64,000 nt of DNA from Steinernema hermaphroditum (taxonomy: Eukaryota; Nematoda; Chromadorea; Rhabditida; Steinernematidae), in assembly GCA_030435675.1 (NCBI GenBank), contig CM059625.1:186001-250000 (forward strand), in the 5' to 3' direction. Below are positions 23,839 to 37,257 of this stretch, in pieces. The position numbers and the translations under genes were made by a program. Under the pieces are notes generated by a model. The model ran no database searches. It was given only the letters and a program-made list of their open reading frames with translations, and was not told the DNA's origin. Position 1 is the first letter of the stretch, and every line of letters begins with the position of its first letter.

Positions 23839-25126
23839 GCCAGATTAGAAGATTGACGATAGACGCAACAATTCAATGGATTAAGAGCAGATTAGTGAGG
23901 GCACTGCCGAGTCAGGGTACTTGTTTTATTTTTTCCTTATTAGACGAACTGAACATGAGTGGAGATAAATTTCGTTAGTTGTGGGCGGCGCACAAATGTA
24001 AACATGAGAGGCGGTACAATCCACTAGCGGCCAGCCAATAGCGTGATGAGAGGTGGATAGATGGAAAGACAGAGGCGGAATACGGTAGTACCCTTTCCGT
24101 GCGCGCCCTACTTTTACGTTGATGCACAAATATTATTTTTTGGCAACGAATGTTGTGGGTACAGTAGTAGCAACAAAGAGAAATTGAAGAGAGCTGTTAC
24201 AGAAGGCCGTTGTAACCGCTGTTTTCATGTACGTGGCACCCCGTGGTGCTTGAGTTCAACTGACTTCCCGCATTTTGTCGAAGTGCATTAGCGTTGAGGA
24301 TATAGAAATGGTTGATATGGATGGGAAATACCGCGCATCACAGCAGTGGGTGGTCAATATTTGCATATTTACTGAGCAATCGATGAAGTTAAATATAAAG
24401 TTGGAATATACCCGATACAACTTTTAAAGAATGATGAAAATATTCATAAACACAGCAGGTCTGTGTACTGAAAGTAGAGGCAAATTTCATTTTAGAAATA
24501 GGTATCTTTTAATTTTTGTCAAATCAAAGCAAAATCTTGAAGCACAAGTTTCCAATTAAATCTGCTGAAACTTATCCAATTCACAAATAGCACATTTATC
24601 AATAGCAGATACAGAGCACTATCGAGACTCCAGATCTCGCTGGTCAACGTGATCTGAACAACACATCGGCCACAGCAACTTCGCCGACCACGATATTTGC
24701 TCGGATTCTTTTACCCTTCTCAAATTAAAATTATTATGTAACGAATTTTTATAAGAACTGTATTTTCAACAGCTCTCTTGGGCGCAACTGCTTTTTTTGT
24801 GCGACGTCCGTGCTGTGCGTTTTCGTTTTGTCCGACATGGCGCTGTCAGTCAGACTGCGGGGCGTCAAGGACCTCGCCTTTATGAGCACCGGCAGCTATT
24901 CCCTTCTTCGGTGCTATTGCATGCGCGCAGTGCGTGAGCGATGAAGCGATTCTAATCGGCACAAACATTTACAAAAGCGTTAAAAAACGGTACCATCACC
25001 GCGCGTTCTTAGAATGATCCGTTAAACGTGCGATGAGAGGCGATAATGAGGCAATCGACGGAGGTGGTTGTTTTATTCGTTTTGGGAACGTTTTTGAATG
25101 TATGCAGCACATATTTACAGTGGGGT
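23839..25126. other. Intergenic upstream of lin-31
   Basis: This 1.3 kb holds the presumed lin-31 promoter and the 3' flank of the next gene. No frame with family support and no clear repeat was seen. Confidence 0.45.
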
Positions 25127-26793
25127 TCAGGCGCGTCCGGTTCCAGGATTGAGACTGCCAGTGCCCGGATCCGGGAACTTCCGTTGGAAGTCTTTGGCAG
25201 CTGCCGCATAATTCGGGAAGCCAACTTCGTAAGCGTTGAAGATTCCTTCAATTCCCATAAATGGAACATCCCAGGTTGTTGCTCCAGATATCTTCCCTAA
25301 AAAGTGAATCACTTAGTACAGAGAATGAGTTGCCATGTTACGGAACATAAGCATGAATGCCGATTAAGGTACCATACTGTTGTTTGCAGTAAACTTTGCG
25401 TCCATTACAATAAATTTTGTTGCCTATATTTTCAGATTATAAACAGGTATTTCTTAAAAGTTTGGCTCACTTAAGAAATTTTGGAAACGTTCTTTGTCTC
25501 TCCGAGAAGTATGACTATTCAAATCCTTAAAAACAATAGCAGTACCTTCGGGCCAATTGACGACGGTCGACTGTGTGCCACGCCAGAATGAGACACCGTG
25601 ATCGCGCGGAATGTTGAATGTCTTGTAGTTGCCAAGAGGATCATAAGCAAAGTAAACGCCGCGAGCAAGAGGTGGAGGTGCGAATTCGCCCTTCGGATAA
25701 GGCGTCAAATCTGGAAGAGGCTTCCAAAACTCTTTACATTTCTGGTACCATCTAAAGGGGTCAGTAAAGGTCTCTGCGTAAAACATAAGTGGTATTCTCA
25801 GCAACATATTGTGTGCGATATCCAGGCGCAATTAGATGGTGCAGCATGGCTACATTTACGATTGACTTATGATTGAATGGCATGACATATGCAACATGTG
25901 TTATTAGCATGAGCGTGTTCGGACTACTTTGGCGTGGTGCCATAAGGAACAGCGCTTGCCTTGTCCATGCTTCTTGCGTCAATCGAATTAGGTAATTAAT
26001 TTGGGGAAGAGAGCAGAAACAATTAGAAGGGAACGGACACAGGAGGGACGGGGAAGCGAGTGCAACTACGAGGGGTTTAATTGAAACGAAGAGTGTTTTA
26101 GCGTAGCTAGGTACACTGAAAACTAACCGCTGACAGTTCGAGAGCGCATTAGCATTTGCACCTGGTCCACACTCAATATCCATGATCCATTGCATGTTAA
26201 TACACTCACACGCATGCACACAAAGAGGGTCAGTTTCGCGGCAAGATGTAAAACAATCTACTAAAGTTTTCTCAGTTGCCTTTGGCATTCCGGACTGCTT
26301 CCAATACAACTTTTGACGTCGGATCTGAAATGAAAGGACTGATGCTTTGAAACCGAAACTCTTTGCAGTAAGAGTTTCCGTCCATGGACGAAATTTTTCA
26401 TGAAAAACTTACGTGATCGACCGTAGCTGGAACACGATCCTTACAAAGGAGATCATAGCGTTCGCAAATGATACGAACTTCCTCATTGTATCTGGCAATA
26501 TTAGACCTATAATTTCCATTACTGGATCTGTGTACATAAACACATTTTCGCACGTTTTACAGTAATATCGGTAATGTTGTTTAAATGCAGCACACTGGTG
26601 GGTTAGCGTGGTCATTTTCTTCGACTCTTTTTCCAATTCCGGAAGTGGCACATCGAACGGCTCATAGTCGACAGGTTCTGAACAAAACTGTAAGCATTGG
26701 AGATCGTGTCCAAATGAACTAACCGTCAACGACTCCCTTCGCAGCTGAGGAAATCCGAAATGCGCAAATAATTAAAAGTCCACCGGCGATCAT
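25127..26793 (-). CDS. Unrecognised secreted Cys-rich protein
   Basis: The start at 26793 gives a signal peptide (MIAGGLLIICAFRISSAAKG). The next exon reads EPVDYEPFDVPLPELEKESK, then CAAFKQHYRYYCKTCENVF. Splicing at GT near 26530 to an acceptor at TTGCCAG gives IYNEEVRIICERYDLLCKDR. The following exon has a dense cysteine block (CFTSCRETDPLCVHACECIN). A long exon (25471-25773) is Pro/aromatic rich (DPFRWYQKCKEFWKPLPDLT, FAYDPLGNYKTF, GVSFWRGTQSTVVNWPEG). The last (25127-25296) has GATTWDVPFMGIEGIF and ends DPGTGSLNPGTGRA. The join from the cysteine block to 25773 is uncertain; it needs a phase-1 donor, possibly the weak GTGTAC near 26117. It has the look of a conserved extracellular protein, but I know no family for it and assign no function. 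Confidence 0.6.
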
Positions 26794-26799
26794 CCTGAC

Positions 26800-28388
26800 C
26801 GAAAGCGCAAAGACGGGTGGATAACTCCGGAAACAATGCTCTGCGCTGACCTTTCATTCACACAAACGAACCAGTCTTTCAACCTATTTCTAGCTTTCAT
26901 TATAATATCACTTCCAAGTCCATTCTGTTGATTTTAGGTGTTCACAGCCCGCAATCCTCATTTTGAAGATGGTAATTTGTCTTCTCACGCGCATTTGGTA
27001 TATCTCCACAGGCGGCAAGTCTTCGATCGGTCGGAATGATTGAATTGTTTCTTCGGGCGCGACGTTCCTCGAGGTCACACCGACGCCGGTATAGGTGATT
27101 GACAGAAAACAGAACGCGACGCCGCATTGCGTCAAAGAGACGAAGCAGCGCTAGCAATCGCAGTTCAAAGCGGGTGGAAAAGGCCAAATTAGAGCGCGAC
27201 AAAGCAAACGGAGCATAAATCTACCCACATTAGACACAACGGCACTTATTGCTCTGAGTGTTTGCTGTAATTTCGGTTGACATAAAATGTATGCTTATGA
27301 GCTGAGGGCATAAAAAGTAAACTAACTAAACTATCAATGTGCCTTGCTTATGTTTGTATTTATTTCAGGCAGTAGATCAAATAAGATCGCAACAAGGTCT
27401 GCTCAAAACAGCACGTTGATAACGATTTTATACAGAGCAAAATAGTTTATCTCCATCGAGCTATAACAGCATCCTCCAAACATTCTCTTGCGATAGTCCT
27501 TCCACCTACAATAGTTGCTAATTGATAACTATTTGTATTCGACTGTTTACGAAACAGATCCGAGGCGATCTTGGTCCTCGCACTTTTAGTCGCAGTTTTC
27601 GTTCAAGCCAGACATGCATCTTTTTACTCGTGGAAAATCGTCGAAAGAAGACTCCCACAAAGACCTCTTGGTAGACCCGAAACCAGAGGGCTAGGCAAGT
27701 TCAAAAAAGCTATGACGGCACACACATAGCAGATACATACGGGAAGAATGCATATGCACCAGTGGTTTGGAGCTACGATCTGCTAATTGTAACACTTCTG
27801 ATTCGGGATAATCAGTTAAAGATGCCTTGGCAAGGTGAAGCCTAAAATCAGTCGTGTACGGCGTGGACGAATTCTAAAATTTGAAGCGTTGTTCTTGCGA
27901 TGTGCTGGTGCTAATTGTCTGATTTCCATTCTTTTTGCATTGGTTCGCAACAGGCGACACGGAGTCATCACTGGAATCGTCAGATGTTCGGAACACCAAT
28001 CGCGACGCGTGAGCTCTGTCAAAAAAAAAAGTATTTTCCTTATTCAAATATTTCACAATACATAAGCGGAAATCACTGGAATATATACTGTTGTACCTGT
28101 TGCGATGCTTAGAGTTTTTTCGTCATTTAACTTTAATTGAAACTGCTTGTTCGTCATAAACAGGTTGCAAAGATCGTGTGACGTATTCAAGTTTGACAGC
28201 ATATTTGATTGCCATCTGAGCACTAGCAGTAGCTTATGCAATATTGTTGTTAAGATTCTCTCTGAATTCTGCGTGTATGCTAAACCGAAGGTATATTTCA
28301 GAGAACGACGGGACTGTGTGCTGTTAAGTTGATTAGTCTTTCGTGCCGTTCCTTTACCAACTCGAGGCTTGTAGTGTCATTGTCAAAA
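26800..28388. other. Intergenic between divergent genes
   Basis: This is 1.6 kb between divergently transcribed genes, so it holds both promoters. Short minus frames at 26908-27202 lack domain support. The run TCAAAAAAAAAAGT near 28018 and a T-rich stretch lie upstream of the nuclease gene. Confidence 0.45.
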
Positions 28389-29458
28389 ATGGTGTGTGAA
28401 GATCAGGGCGTCCAGTCGAAGGTCCAGTACAAGTTAGTCGATATTGGCGCAAATTTGGCCCATCCCTCCTTTGAAAGAGACTACAGCGATGTATTAGCAC
28501 GAGCTCGCAAAGCAGGTAATGCAGAATTCTTAAGTTTGAGGGATATATGACATGGTCCCAGGACTGAAGAAAATTATCGTTACTGGATGCTCCGTTAAGT
28601 CAAGTACAGTAGCAGGAGAGAAAGCGCAAGAACATCCTGGATTTCTTTACTGTACAGCAGGTGTTCACCCACACGATGCTAAGACGTTTAACGAAGAAAC
28701 AATTTATCAGTTACGGGAACTTCTTAAAAAGGACAACTGTGTTGCAGTTGGTGAATGCGGGCTAGATTTCAACCGAAATTTTTCGTCTCGCGAAGATCAG
28801 CTTCATGCTTTCGAACAGCAGGTTATTGTCATCACTAGACTTTTTTGATGGAAAACGTTATTCAGCTCATACTCGCCTGCGAACTACAAAAACCGCTCTT
28901 CATCCATGAACGCGAAGCAAGCGTCGATATGGTAAAACTACTGAAGAAGCATTCTGGCCGTCTACCGCCGGCTGTTATACATTGTTTCACAGGTACCGCT
29001 GAAGAAGCACAAGCGTACATTGACATGGGCCTCTACATCGGATTAACAGGTGAGTGAAGCGTTGGCAATATATCGATTTTACCATGTCATAGGTTTTTTA
29101 TGGAAGGATCGGTCTGCTGATGGTGTTAGGTACGCGTTGGAAAGTGGAATAATTCCTAAAGAACGGTTACTTCTGGAAACCGATGCGCCTTATATGTTTC
29201 CTAAGATTAACGACAAAAAGATACCCGAGGAAGTGAGGCAGTCCTTCACAAAAGCGGTTCCACACATCATTTTGCTTGACCACAATTTTCGTTTTATTTT
29301 AGACACAGGAAATCCATCGATATGCGTCGTTTAACAGAAATGAGCCTTGCTCACTTCCAGCAACTTGTGAACTTATTGCGGCTTTCATGAAGGAAGAACC
29401 TTCTGATGTTGCTGCAGTAACAACTGAGAACGCTAAAAGAATTTATGGTCTTGATTGA
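28389..29458 (+). CDS. crn-2: TatD-family deoxyribonuclease (TATDN1 / CRN-2 type)
   Basis: This is a metal-dependent TatD DNase; worm CRN-2 helps degrade DNA in apoptosis. The start at 28389 gives MVCEDQGVQSKVQYKLVDIG. Active-site segments appear in order across about six exons: DIGANLAHPSF (the N-x form of the first site typical of TATDN1), TAGVHPHDAK, VGECGLDFNRNFSSREDQL, PLFIHERE, VIHCFTGT, LLLETDAPYM, then RYASFNRNEPCSLPA and a final ENAKRIYGLD. Introns are short; for example TTAACAG/gtgagt joins to atag/GTTTTTTATGG. The length of about 290 residues fits the family. It is the only plus-strand gene in the first 49 kb that is well supported. The paralogue assignment to crn-2 rests on resemblance to TATDN1. 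Confidence 0.9.
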
Positions 29459-29469
29459 CACTTGTTAAA

Positions 29470-30029
29470 ACGTTTTCGCAATTACTTCGCCTCGTATTTT
29501 TAGTAGTTATGATAGATTTCAGACTCTCAAATTTCGACCGGGTTAAATACATTTAATTTGATATCTACCCGATGCAAAGTGGCTCCAAAAAGTAACATGC
29601 CTGTTCATTTAAAAAAAGGCGAAGTACTCTGTTAAAATATTACTGCTTCTGCTAAACGCAATCGTTATCTCACTCACTACTGTGGATATGCTGGCTGAAC
29701 AACGATCAAGTCAGTGGCTGAAGGCACATGCTCGCTGCTTTTTTTGGGTATTCATCGCAATTGTTTCCGGTGATTCTCGTTCTGTATACATGTGTTGGGA
29801 AGGAATGCTCTGCTCTGAATATGACGGATGAGCTAATGGTCAGGTTGCAATGAATGAGCTTGCTTTACTCTGATAGAAAACATAACCGAACACATAAAAA
29901 GAAACTTGACTTTGTACACAACTCTAGTTTTAGCGGCAGCGCGACACTTGAAAGAACAATTGAGCATGAGAGGCGCAAACAATGGATGTGAGAACAGTGA
30001 TCATATCGAACGGAGCTAAACTGAGAAAC
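29470..30029. other. Intergenic, convergent gene ends
   Basis: This short gap separates the 3' ends of the nuclease (+) and mlt-7-like (-) genes. Nothing recognisable was seen. Confidence 0.5.
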
Positions 30030-33000
30030 TTATTCTCTCCATACAGTGAGATCCATTTGTGGAATTTGAGTGCACGGTACCAGTTGACCGAGACGAAAAG
30101 CTTCACGTGGCACCATGCGAATATTGTCGCCGTTATCGCAGATGATCCGTGAGAGAGAACTACGATGAATCTCTGCCAGCTGTGCACGTGTGAAAATGCC
30201 GGGGTTCTCGAAGTAGAATCTGAATGAGTAAGTGTGTTGTGACCGGAAAATATAGTAGATGTACGAACCGATCTCCGTCCCGAGTCCTTTTAAATTGAGG
30301 TCCAATTACACAGGCGACGGTAGGGCCAACCAGTCCTCTGACAACTGGGTCTTCTAGGACGGCACCGACGTAAAAGTCGACACGATCTAAACACGGTTCG
30401 GTTTTTAAAGTATATATGCATGTCACATTAAGCACAATAGATCATTGACTCACCTACACTCCGATACACTCGCTGCAAATTCGCGCGTGCTTCAGCACTA
30501 AGAATTTCTCGACTTAGCTGAAACATCCACATTTTGCCGTAATTCCTTATGCTAAGCAATTACCTGATCAAAGTTGGTTGTTCGTCCCATACCACACAGC
30601 TCTCTGAACTTCACGTAGGGTGGCAGTCCGTGATCACGCCCTCTCTGAATATTAATTGTTCCCAGATCAGTGCTTCCAAACATCTGCTCCGTAATCGAAG
30701 TGGTTAAGCGCTGAGGACGCTTCAGTGGTGTGACCATCATACCTCGGAGGATAGGATCGATTCCTCCCTGAAAGATTACGGTTCTACCCTTAACAAAGAG
30801 ATGCTTACCATGAAGAGCAGCCTATCAGATCGAAGAGTACCGTCTGAAAACGGAAGAGGTCCAAAGCTCGAGTTGCGGAATCCTTCCTCTAATCGAGGAT
30901 AGAACTCTTGGATCATTCCATGGCCAAACCGATAAGCACCAGCCGTAAATTCATTTGCCAAAGTTGCATCGACGTTGGGGTTGTAGCCGCGATACTCACC
31001 AACCAATGTTGAAAAAGTGCTACCAAGCACCTTAGGAAGGTATTCTCGATATGCAATGGCTTGTATTTCTGCTCCAACAATCTTTCTAGCCTCTTGGAAC
31101 AAACGCTCAGAATTCCATTGAGGGTTTATGCGTTGTAAGGCGGATGCAATTCTAGAAAATTGATCCATTAAAGACGCTTACAAAATGTTTTAGAATGTCA
31201 TTGATGTGTTTTAACGATGTTTAAAGGCACCTAACTATGTTTCTTCTCGTACGCTCGAAAAAAAAATGTTTTGCATTTCCTAGACATCTAGTAGAACTGC
31301 CTTGATAAGGGCTTTACATTTCACTTACCGGTTGTGCTCTCGCGTTAGAATCATATGATACGACGTCAATCCAAGGAACAAATTGACGCGACTGTCGCCA
31401 GCAACGAACGTTGCTGTACACTGTGCGGCGTTTACGCATTTGGACATGTCGAAAGGTAGTACTCTCATGCCGTTGAATGTTGGTGTCTTGAGGAATGCAG
31501 TTCGGCCTTCTCGAAACTTATGTAAATCACCGACGCTCGATCCGTAAACTGGGGACCCGTCGATATAAGCTGTATTCTCATTGAGTTGTTGTCTTGGCTT
31601 CGTGTTTCCCGAGCCGCAGATTGCAGATGACCTAGAGACTCTGATGCATGTGTTCGATTTAAAGCTGTAAGGTTTCATTTACATTATTTGCCCTGCCTTT
31701 CACATTTACTTGTTATTAGGATCGTTCTGTGTGATGAAGACGGCCATACATCTGCCCGGAATATTTTGGCACACGTTGCATTTCGCTGAAGGAACAAGCG
31801 TAGTCTTCGCCATGTCGTGGCTCATCAATTGACCGAATTGCATGAGTAGAGCGTTCAAATCCGTTGTGTGGACGGTTTTACGCGATGATAGGATTAAGCG
31901 GCTCGCCTCGCGGGAACTCGGACGAAGATTAAGAAGAGAGGCTTAAGAAATTCGGATGACTTTGCGAAAATAGGATAAAAGCGCTTACAGACAGGTTCAG
32001 AGAGTCTATTGTCATACTCAGGTTGCATAAGCCTAAACGAAATCCAATTGTAGTAAGAATCGTGGAATTTCAAAAGTGCTGAGCACAGAAACACACCAAC
32101 CTGTGCTAAACCAATCACATACCGATTGTACGGCCGAAATGCAGCTCCACGCAGAGGCAACAGGAAATTGTTGCACGTACCATCCATAGTCCTATAATAT
32201 AAGTTGTAGCAAAGACTTCGTTGACATTCTGCTTCGTCGTTCCGCGGCACGCATGCATTGGCGATGTTGCTTCGAACTACTTGCTCTTGGGAAAGTGTTC
32301 GTCTTCCAGAATTGTCCTCTGTGGGGAAAACCAAATTTTCACGAATTAAGGTTTCGGCTGCATTGAAAGGATTTGCTTGAATTTGGCGACAACGTTGAAG
32401 GGCGTTGACAACATTGTTCGTTGGTGAAGGAACGATACTGGCTGTTGACAGTCTCGGTGTTCCAGTCGCCGGTCTTTGGGTTTGAGGTACTGGAGAGAAG
32501 CTCGGCCGAGGCGTTTGCGGTAATGAAGATAAGCTCGGTCGGGGAGTTTGCGATGCAACAAGGAAACTTGGCCGAGGGGTTGGCTGTGCTTGAGGAAAAG
32601 GTGGGCGAGGAGTTTGGGGAAGTACATTGTGGAAGTTCGGACGAAAAGTTTGTTGTGCCGGTGGAAAGCTAGGTCGAACAGTTTGTTGAGGCGGAGAGAA
32701 GGTAGGGCGTTGAGTTAACGGCAAGCGAGGAGTTTGTTGGCGGGGTCGTAGAAGTGGGCGGCGGGTATTAAAAGCAGGTCGTGGCTGATTCGGTAACTGA
32801 GGACCGGGCCCAGGAGGCGCATTAGCTGTTGGAGGCCGGGAGGCAGGCGATACACGAGGCTGTTGTGGAAGAAAGGGTTGTCTTCGGTTATTTACCGGAC
32901 CTAGAATCAAATAGATACAGGAATTTCATATGGCCTAAATATGCTGTAAATTTGTTTTTGATTAAAGTTTGAATTTTGATTTATTTAAACGCTCCAAATC

Positions 33001-34120
33001 AGCAAAACACTAAAAAACAGGATTTCACTTTCTACTCACCACGCATGTTTCATCACCACTATAATGTTTGCTTGTTAACCGTTTTTCTCACGCGCGCACA
33101 ATAACCGGTTTAGCTGGAAGGCTCTGTACCTCGCAAGAAATGAAGCCTTTCCATTTACCTCATTTTCTATGCTGTTACTAGCTACAAGCTGTGCTACTCG
33201 ACTCCCTGCAAGAGATCGGAAACCTCTTGAAGTAGTATAGGTGAAACCATAGCACATAAAAGAAGAATGCATAAAGTGGGCACGGAAAGGTCTGTCGCCG
33301 ACCGTCATTTTCGTAAAACTGCGCAGATGGAAAGGAGTTCGCCAGAGCAGAGGACAGTATTTTTAGTGTTATCATTTGGAATTCGCAAAAATGTTTTGCT
33401 GTTTCAAAAAATGGATGAAGTACGCTATTAAACGAAGGTTGTACAACCGACCTCTTCGGCACGTGTTGCAAGCTAGTTCGCAATTTTCTGACATCCAATC
33501 GAAATTTGTTCGGCACTCGCCAACAGATGCCCAAAATCGGCACCATTCATGTTGATCACAGCAGCCATTTCGTCGACATTTAAAACGTACCGTAATCGGA
33601 TTGTCGTCGCCTTGAGAAAACACTGAAAACACAGAATGTATTAGTATATGTAAAGCCGCAAGCATGTATAATTATCCTTGTCGGATTTCTTCTTAATTAT
33701 GCAAAAATTCGGTACTGTTTTTATGAAGAAAGATACGTGTTCATGTATAATATGTATAGTTCATGTATAGTATAAGACATGTTCATGTGATATGTCTTAG
33801 TTTAGATGTGTTGTTGTTTTTACAGCACCGAAAAAGGCATTGAATAAATACAAAATTCTGTGGACAATTAATGATGCGATTTGGAATACGTAACCTCTCG
33901 ATAGCTGCAGCAAACTTCAACTTGGGTTGCGATTACACTCAATATGATGCATAGCTGTTCGATTCAGAGGACTTTTGTGTACAAAAGCAATAAGTACAAA
34001 ATATATTTAAGATGGCGGAGAAAAAAAATTGCATATTCATTAAGTATAAATATAAATACAGTCCGTACCTGAAACTGGAAGGAACTGTAGAAGAACGAGA
34101 AGCACAACCTCCCCTCTCAT
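30030..34120 (-). CDS. mlt-7: ShKT and proline-rich haem peroxidase, MLT-7 orthologue
   Basis: Exon 1 (34069-34120) is a signal peptide (MRGEVVLLVLLQFLPVSG). Exon 2 (33452-33622) is a ShKT domain (GCCDQHEWCRFWASVGEC to CELACNTC). Exon 3 (32123-32900) is a long Pro/Gln-rich linker with about ten repeats of a TPRPSF-like unit, then CNNFLLPLRGAAFRPYNR. The catalytic fold follows: PEYDNRLSEP, RPSSREASRLILSSRK, LMQFGQLMSHDMAK (distal His), YIDGSPVYGSSVGDL, AGDSRVNLFLGLTSYHMI, TREHNR, EARKIVGAEI, AYRFGHGMIQEF (proximal His), QRGRDHGLPPYVKFRE and [13 protein letters not shown], ending DLTVWRE. C. elegans MLT-7 is an extracellular peroxidase that works with the dual oxidase BLI-3 to cross-link new cuticle at moults, and has the same domain order. 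Exon 5 is read from an acceptor at 31942, which keeps frame through RPSSREAS. Confidence 0.87.
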
Positions 34121-37100
34121 GGTCGCAAACTTGTTGTGAAAGGTAGCAGACGCTGTTTCACCACTTGAAATATCGCTACTTAGCTCCTCCTTTTACTGAA
34201 ATTTGATCAATCAAAACCGATCCTCTCCTGTATGCGCAGAAATGAAAGTGGGTGGGAATAGAGGAGTGTGAGGGACTCGAGTCGCTTAAAGCACCCCCTC
34301 CGCAAAGCACGTTGCGCAAAAAAACTGTACCAAAGGGAGAGGAAGGCCCTGCGTGACGCTTCATATAGGAATGCAAAGAGGGTTAACGGGAAATGTGAAT
34401 AGAAACTCGCGTGGGCGTAACGTTTCCACTAAAGTGACGAGGACGCGAAACGCAGGTTTGTTCCTACCCCTTCAATGAACTGCAGGTGCACTCAAGAGGA
34501 TTCCAAAGACATGTTACGAGTGAACTTTCGAGCATGCCGATTGAGAGCATTCGGACAGTTCCGTACATTGTTTAGCGGACTACCAGAATTACCAGGCTCA
34601 TGTAAATATCTTTAAACATCCCATTGGCTCTATGTCACCTTTTTCGAGGCAATTTCTTCGCGCTAATGTGGCAATAAAGTGTTGAAGAAAGTGCAATCAA
34701 ATGCACGCACTGTCGCGCTTGTTGAAAAGGACATCGCGCCACCTGACGACCGTACTTCTTTTAACCGAAAAGTGACCATTCGGCGAGGAGGACAATTTGC
34801 ATACATAAATAAGTGTTTTTATTGCTTGATCTCACGCCGCGATTGAAGGTTAAAAACGAGTGTCGCTGATCTACGACCGTTGTCGTCTTTAATTGTGAGA
34901 AATTGTCCTAGTATCGGATCTCTCATGCTCTTAGACTGTAGGTATTATGTGATGCAAACGAATTTCAACGTCCTTCATCTGCAAAAAAAAGTTAAAGTGC
35001 AAAAAACGGTCAATAGCACTTACGTAGAAACGTTGTTGCTTTCCAGATTATTCATAAGGACCACTTCAGCGGAAAGCAGTCTGCTCGATATGGATGCAAT
35101 CGAGACAGCGAATAAAGGAGTGACTATGCGTGGTTTTTTTGTGAGGATACCCTTTGCGGCATACGGCCTACTTATATGAATGGAGCACGTCAAGCCATTA
35201 ACGTGAATGAATCCCTAAAAGAAATGTGATTACAACTGAGTGTACAAGTTATGCAGCAAATGTTTCCAAATAAGTTTTCGTGTACACGACGAAAGTAACT
35301 TTTTTCGTTGACCGCATGTTCGCAGACAGTTTTCCTGCTCCATGGTTATTCGTTTGACGGTTCCAGGAAACTTTAACTGACATCTGCGTGTGACAGATTG
35401 CTTGTATGATTGTTTTCGCATAAGTAAAAGAGACAAACAAAACAGCATGAACTCCAGCTATCGGCCGTAACGCACGCACACCGTGGTTTTGTTATTTTGC
35501 GGCGGCGCTTGTCAGCTCCGAGCAGTGACGCAGAGAACAATTTGTAATTTTCTCTTCCGTTGTTCTGTCTCGATTTCTTTCAGCCGCGAACCATTTGTAG
35601 CTACCTGTTTTCCGTGGTTTCGGTGGTGGCTCTTTGCGTTGCTCACCGAGCAACAGTCACAATAGGGGTTTATGCTTAACATTTGACGGCAAAAAGAGTG
35701 AGACAAAGCAATGATTCTTCAATTGCGATTTCTACTTGATATAGGTTATAGGAATCCCAGATTTTGAAATAACTTGAGTCTTTTTCGCCACTGCGATGTA
35801 AATGCAGTGTGGTAAAACGTTCCACACCACTTTTTGCCACAGTCACTGATAAGATCATAATAATTTTATTTTCAACGCTGGAGAAGATAATTTTCCACAT
35901 TCCGCCATATAAAACGTCAGCCGTGAGGTCTTGCGATTTGAGTAAGATGAGATGAACAGAAAATTTGTAAGAAGGTATTTGTGTTTCGATAATCGAAACT
36001 GTCACTCGCTGGCTGCGTAGGTTGCTGTCGTCTGTCTTCCCTGCTGCGAGAATAAAGCTTATCCTTTCCAGTGCGCGGTTTTGCACCCGTCCCGGAGTCT
36101 CACCTTAGTGGATTAAGACGATTGAATAAACGCAAATTTCGTTGTTCCGTCCTGTTTCCCTTTTTGCATGGAGTTTTACGAAAACGTACTGGTGCGATTG
36201 GTTTCATCTTTACATACAAACAACACTGTACAAGCAAAAGGCTCTTGTACTGGCAAGAGAAGTGCTTCAAATTACGAAGCCGAAAGTGGCATCACGCACA
36301 TGTGATGGCGCTCTGAAAATTTCGAGCATAAAACAATGATCTAAGAAGCTACTGTTAATTATTGTACTCGCTTCGATGGTCTTCGATGTTTTGCACTCTA
36401 TCTTCGTTTCCATTGCAGTTACGACTGTTTTTTTTATCGCCGAATCGACACCCGTCTTACGATTGTGGTGTACGCCATGTGTTTTGACAGGTTTTATATA
36501 TACTTTACTAACTTTGTTCATATACCATCACTGTTTTTTTTTAAGACAGCGCAATGTTGTCAACCGACAATGTCGTGGAACCGTTTGGAATACACATTGC
36601 TAGCTGTTGGTTTGGCTTACAAGCACTGCCTTCCAGATGCGGGTGGCGATACGAATACTTGATTTACATGTATGTACGCGCGTGAGGGGAATAGCGCGCA
36701 TGAGGCGAAAAACTACATCAGACAACACTTTTCATTAATAACTGGCAGATATTAATTAGACACATTCCATCCACGTCATTTATCGCTTTCACTGGGAACA
36801 AAAACAGGGCATTCGCACATCGTTAATTTCGTGAAATTTTAATTACTGTAATAGCAAACGAAAATAATTCAGAACATAACATATGCAGTTAACGTTCTGA
36901 TTGCGTCTGGTATAAACGGAACTTGAATATCGTACAACACACTCAGCATACATACTTTCTCGATGGAATTTCTCGGGAAACATAAGGATATCTTCCGCCA
37001 ATAAATAAATGAAATGGTTGACATTGGCTTGTAAATTATGCTAGCCGGTATGTTTTCAGACCAACCAAATTCATGCTTTCAAAAAAATTTAAAAAATGAA

Positions 37101-37257
37101 AAAAAAATGCAAAAAAAAAAGATCCAGGCGGACACATCATCAAATAACAAACAACATTGCGGAGCACTATAGACTTAAAGTTTGTGGGCATAGTAACAAC
37201 GTTTAATTACAAATAGCTAATTATTACAGAACAGATACCGCATGGGTATTGCAAAGA
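34121..37257. other. Intergenic, 3.1 kb
   Basis: This includes the mlt-7 upstream region. Minus frames of 136 codons (35676-36086) and smaller show no family signature. The 36840-37130 part is AT-rich with A-runs. No gene is called. Confidence 0.45.

Noticed and set aside
31880..31990. Apparent frameshift in the mlt-7-like gene after LSEPV
   Set aside because: Using the acceptor TTTCTTAAG at 31942 gives a 47-bp intron and an open frame through RPSSREASRLILSS, so no break is needed.
35676..36086. 136-codon minus-strand open frame
   Set aside because: No family signature or splice partner.
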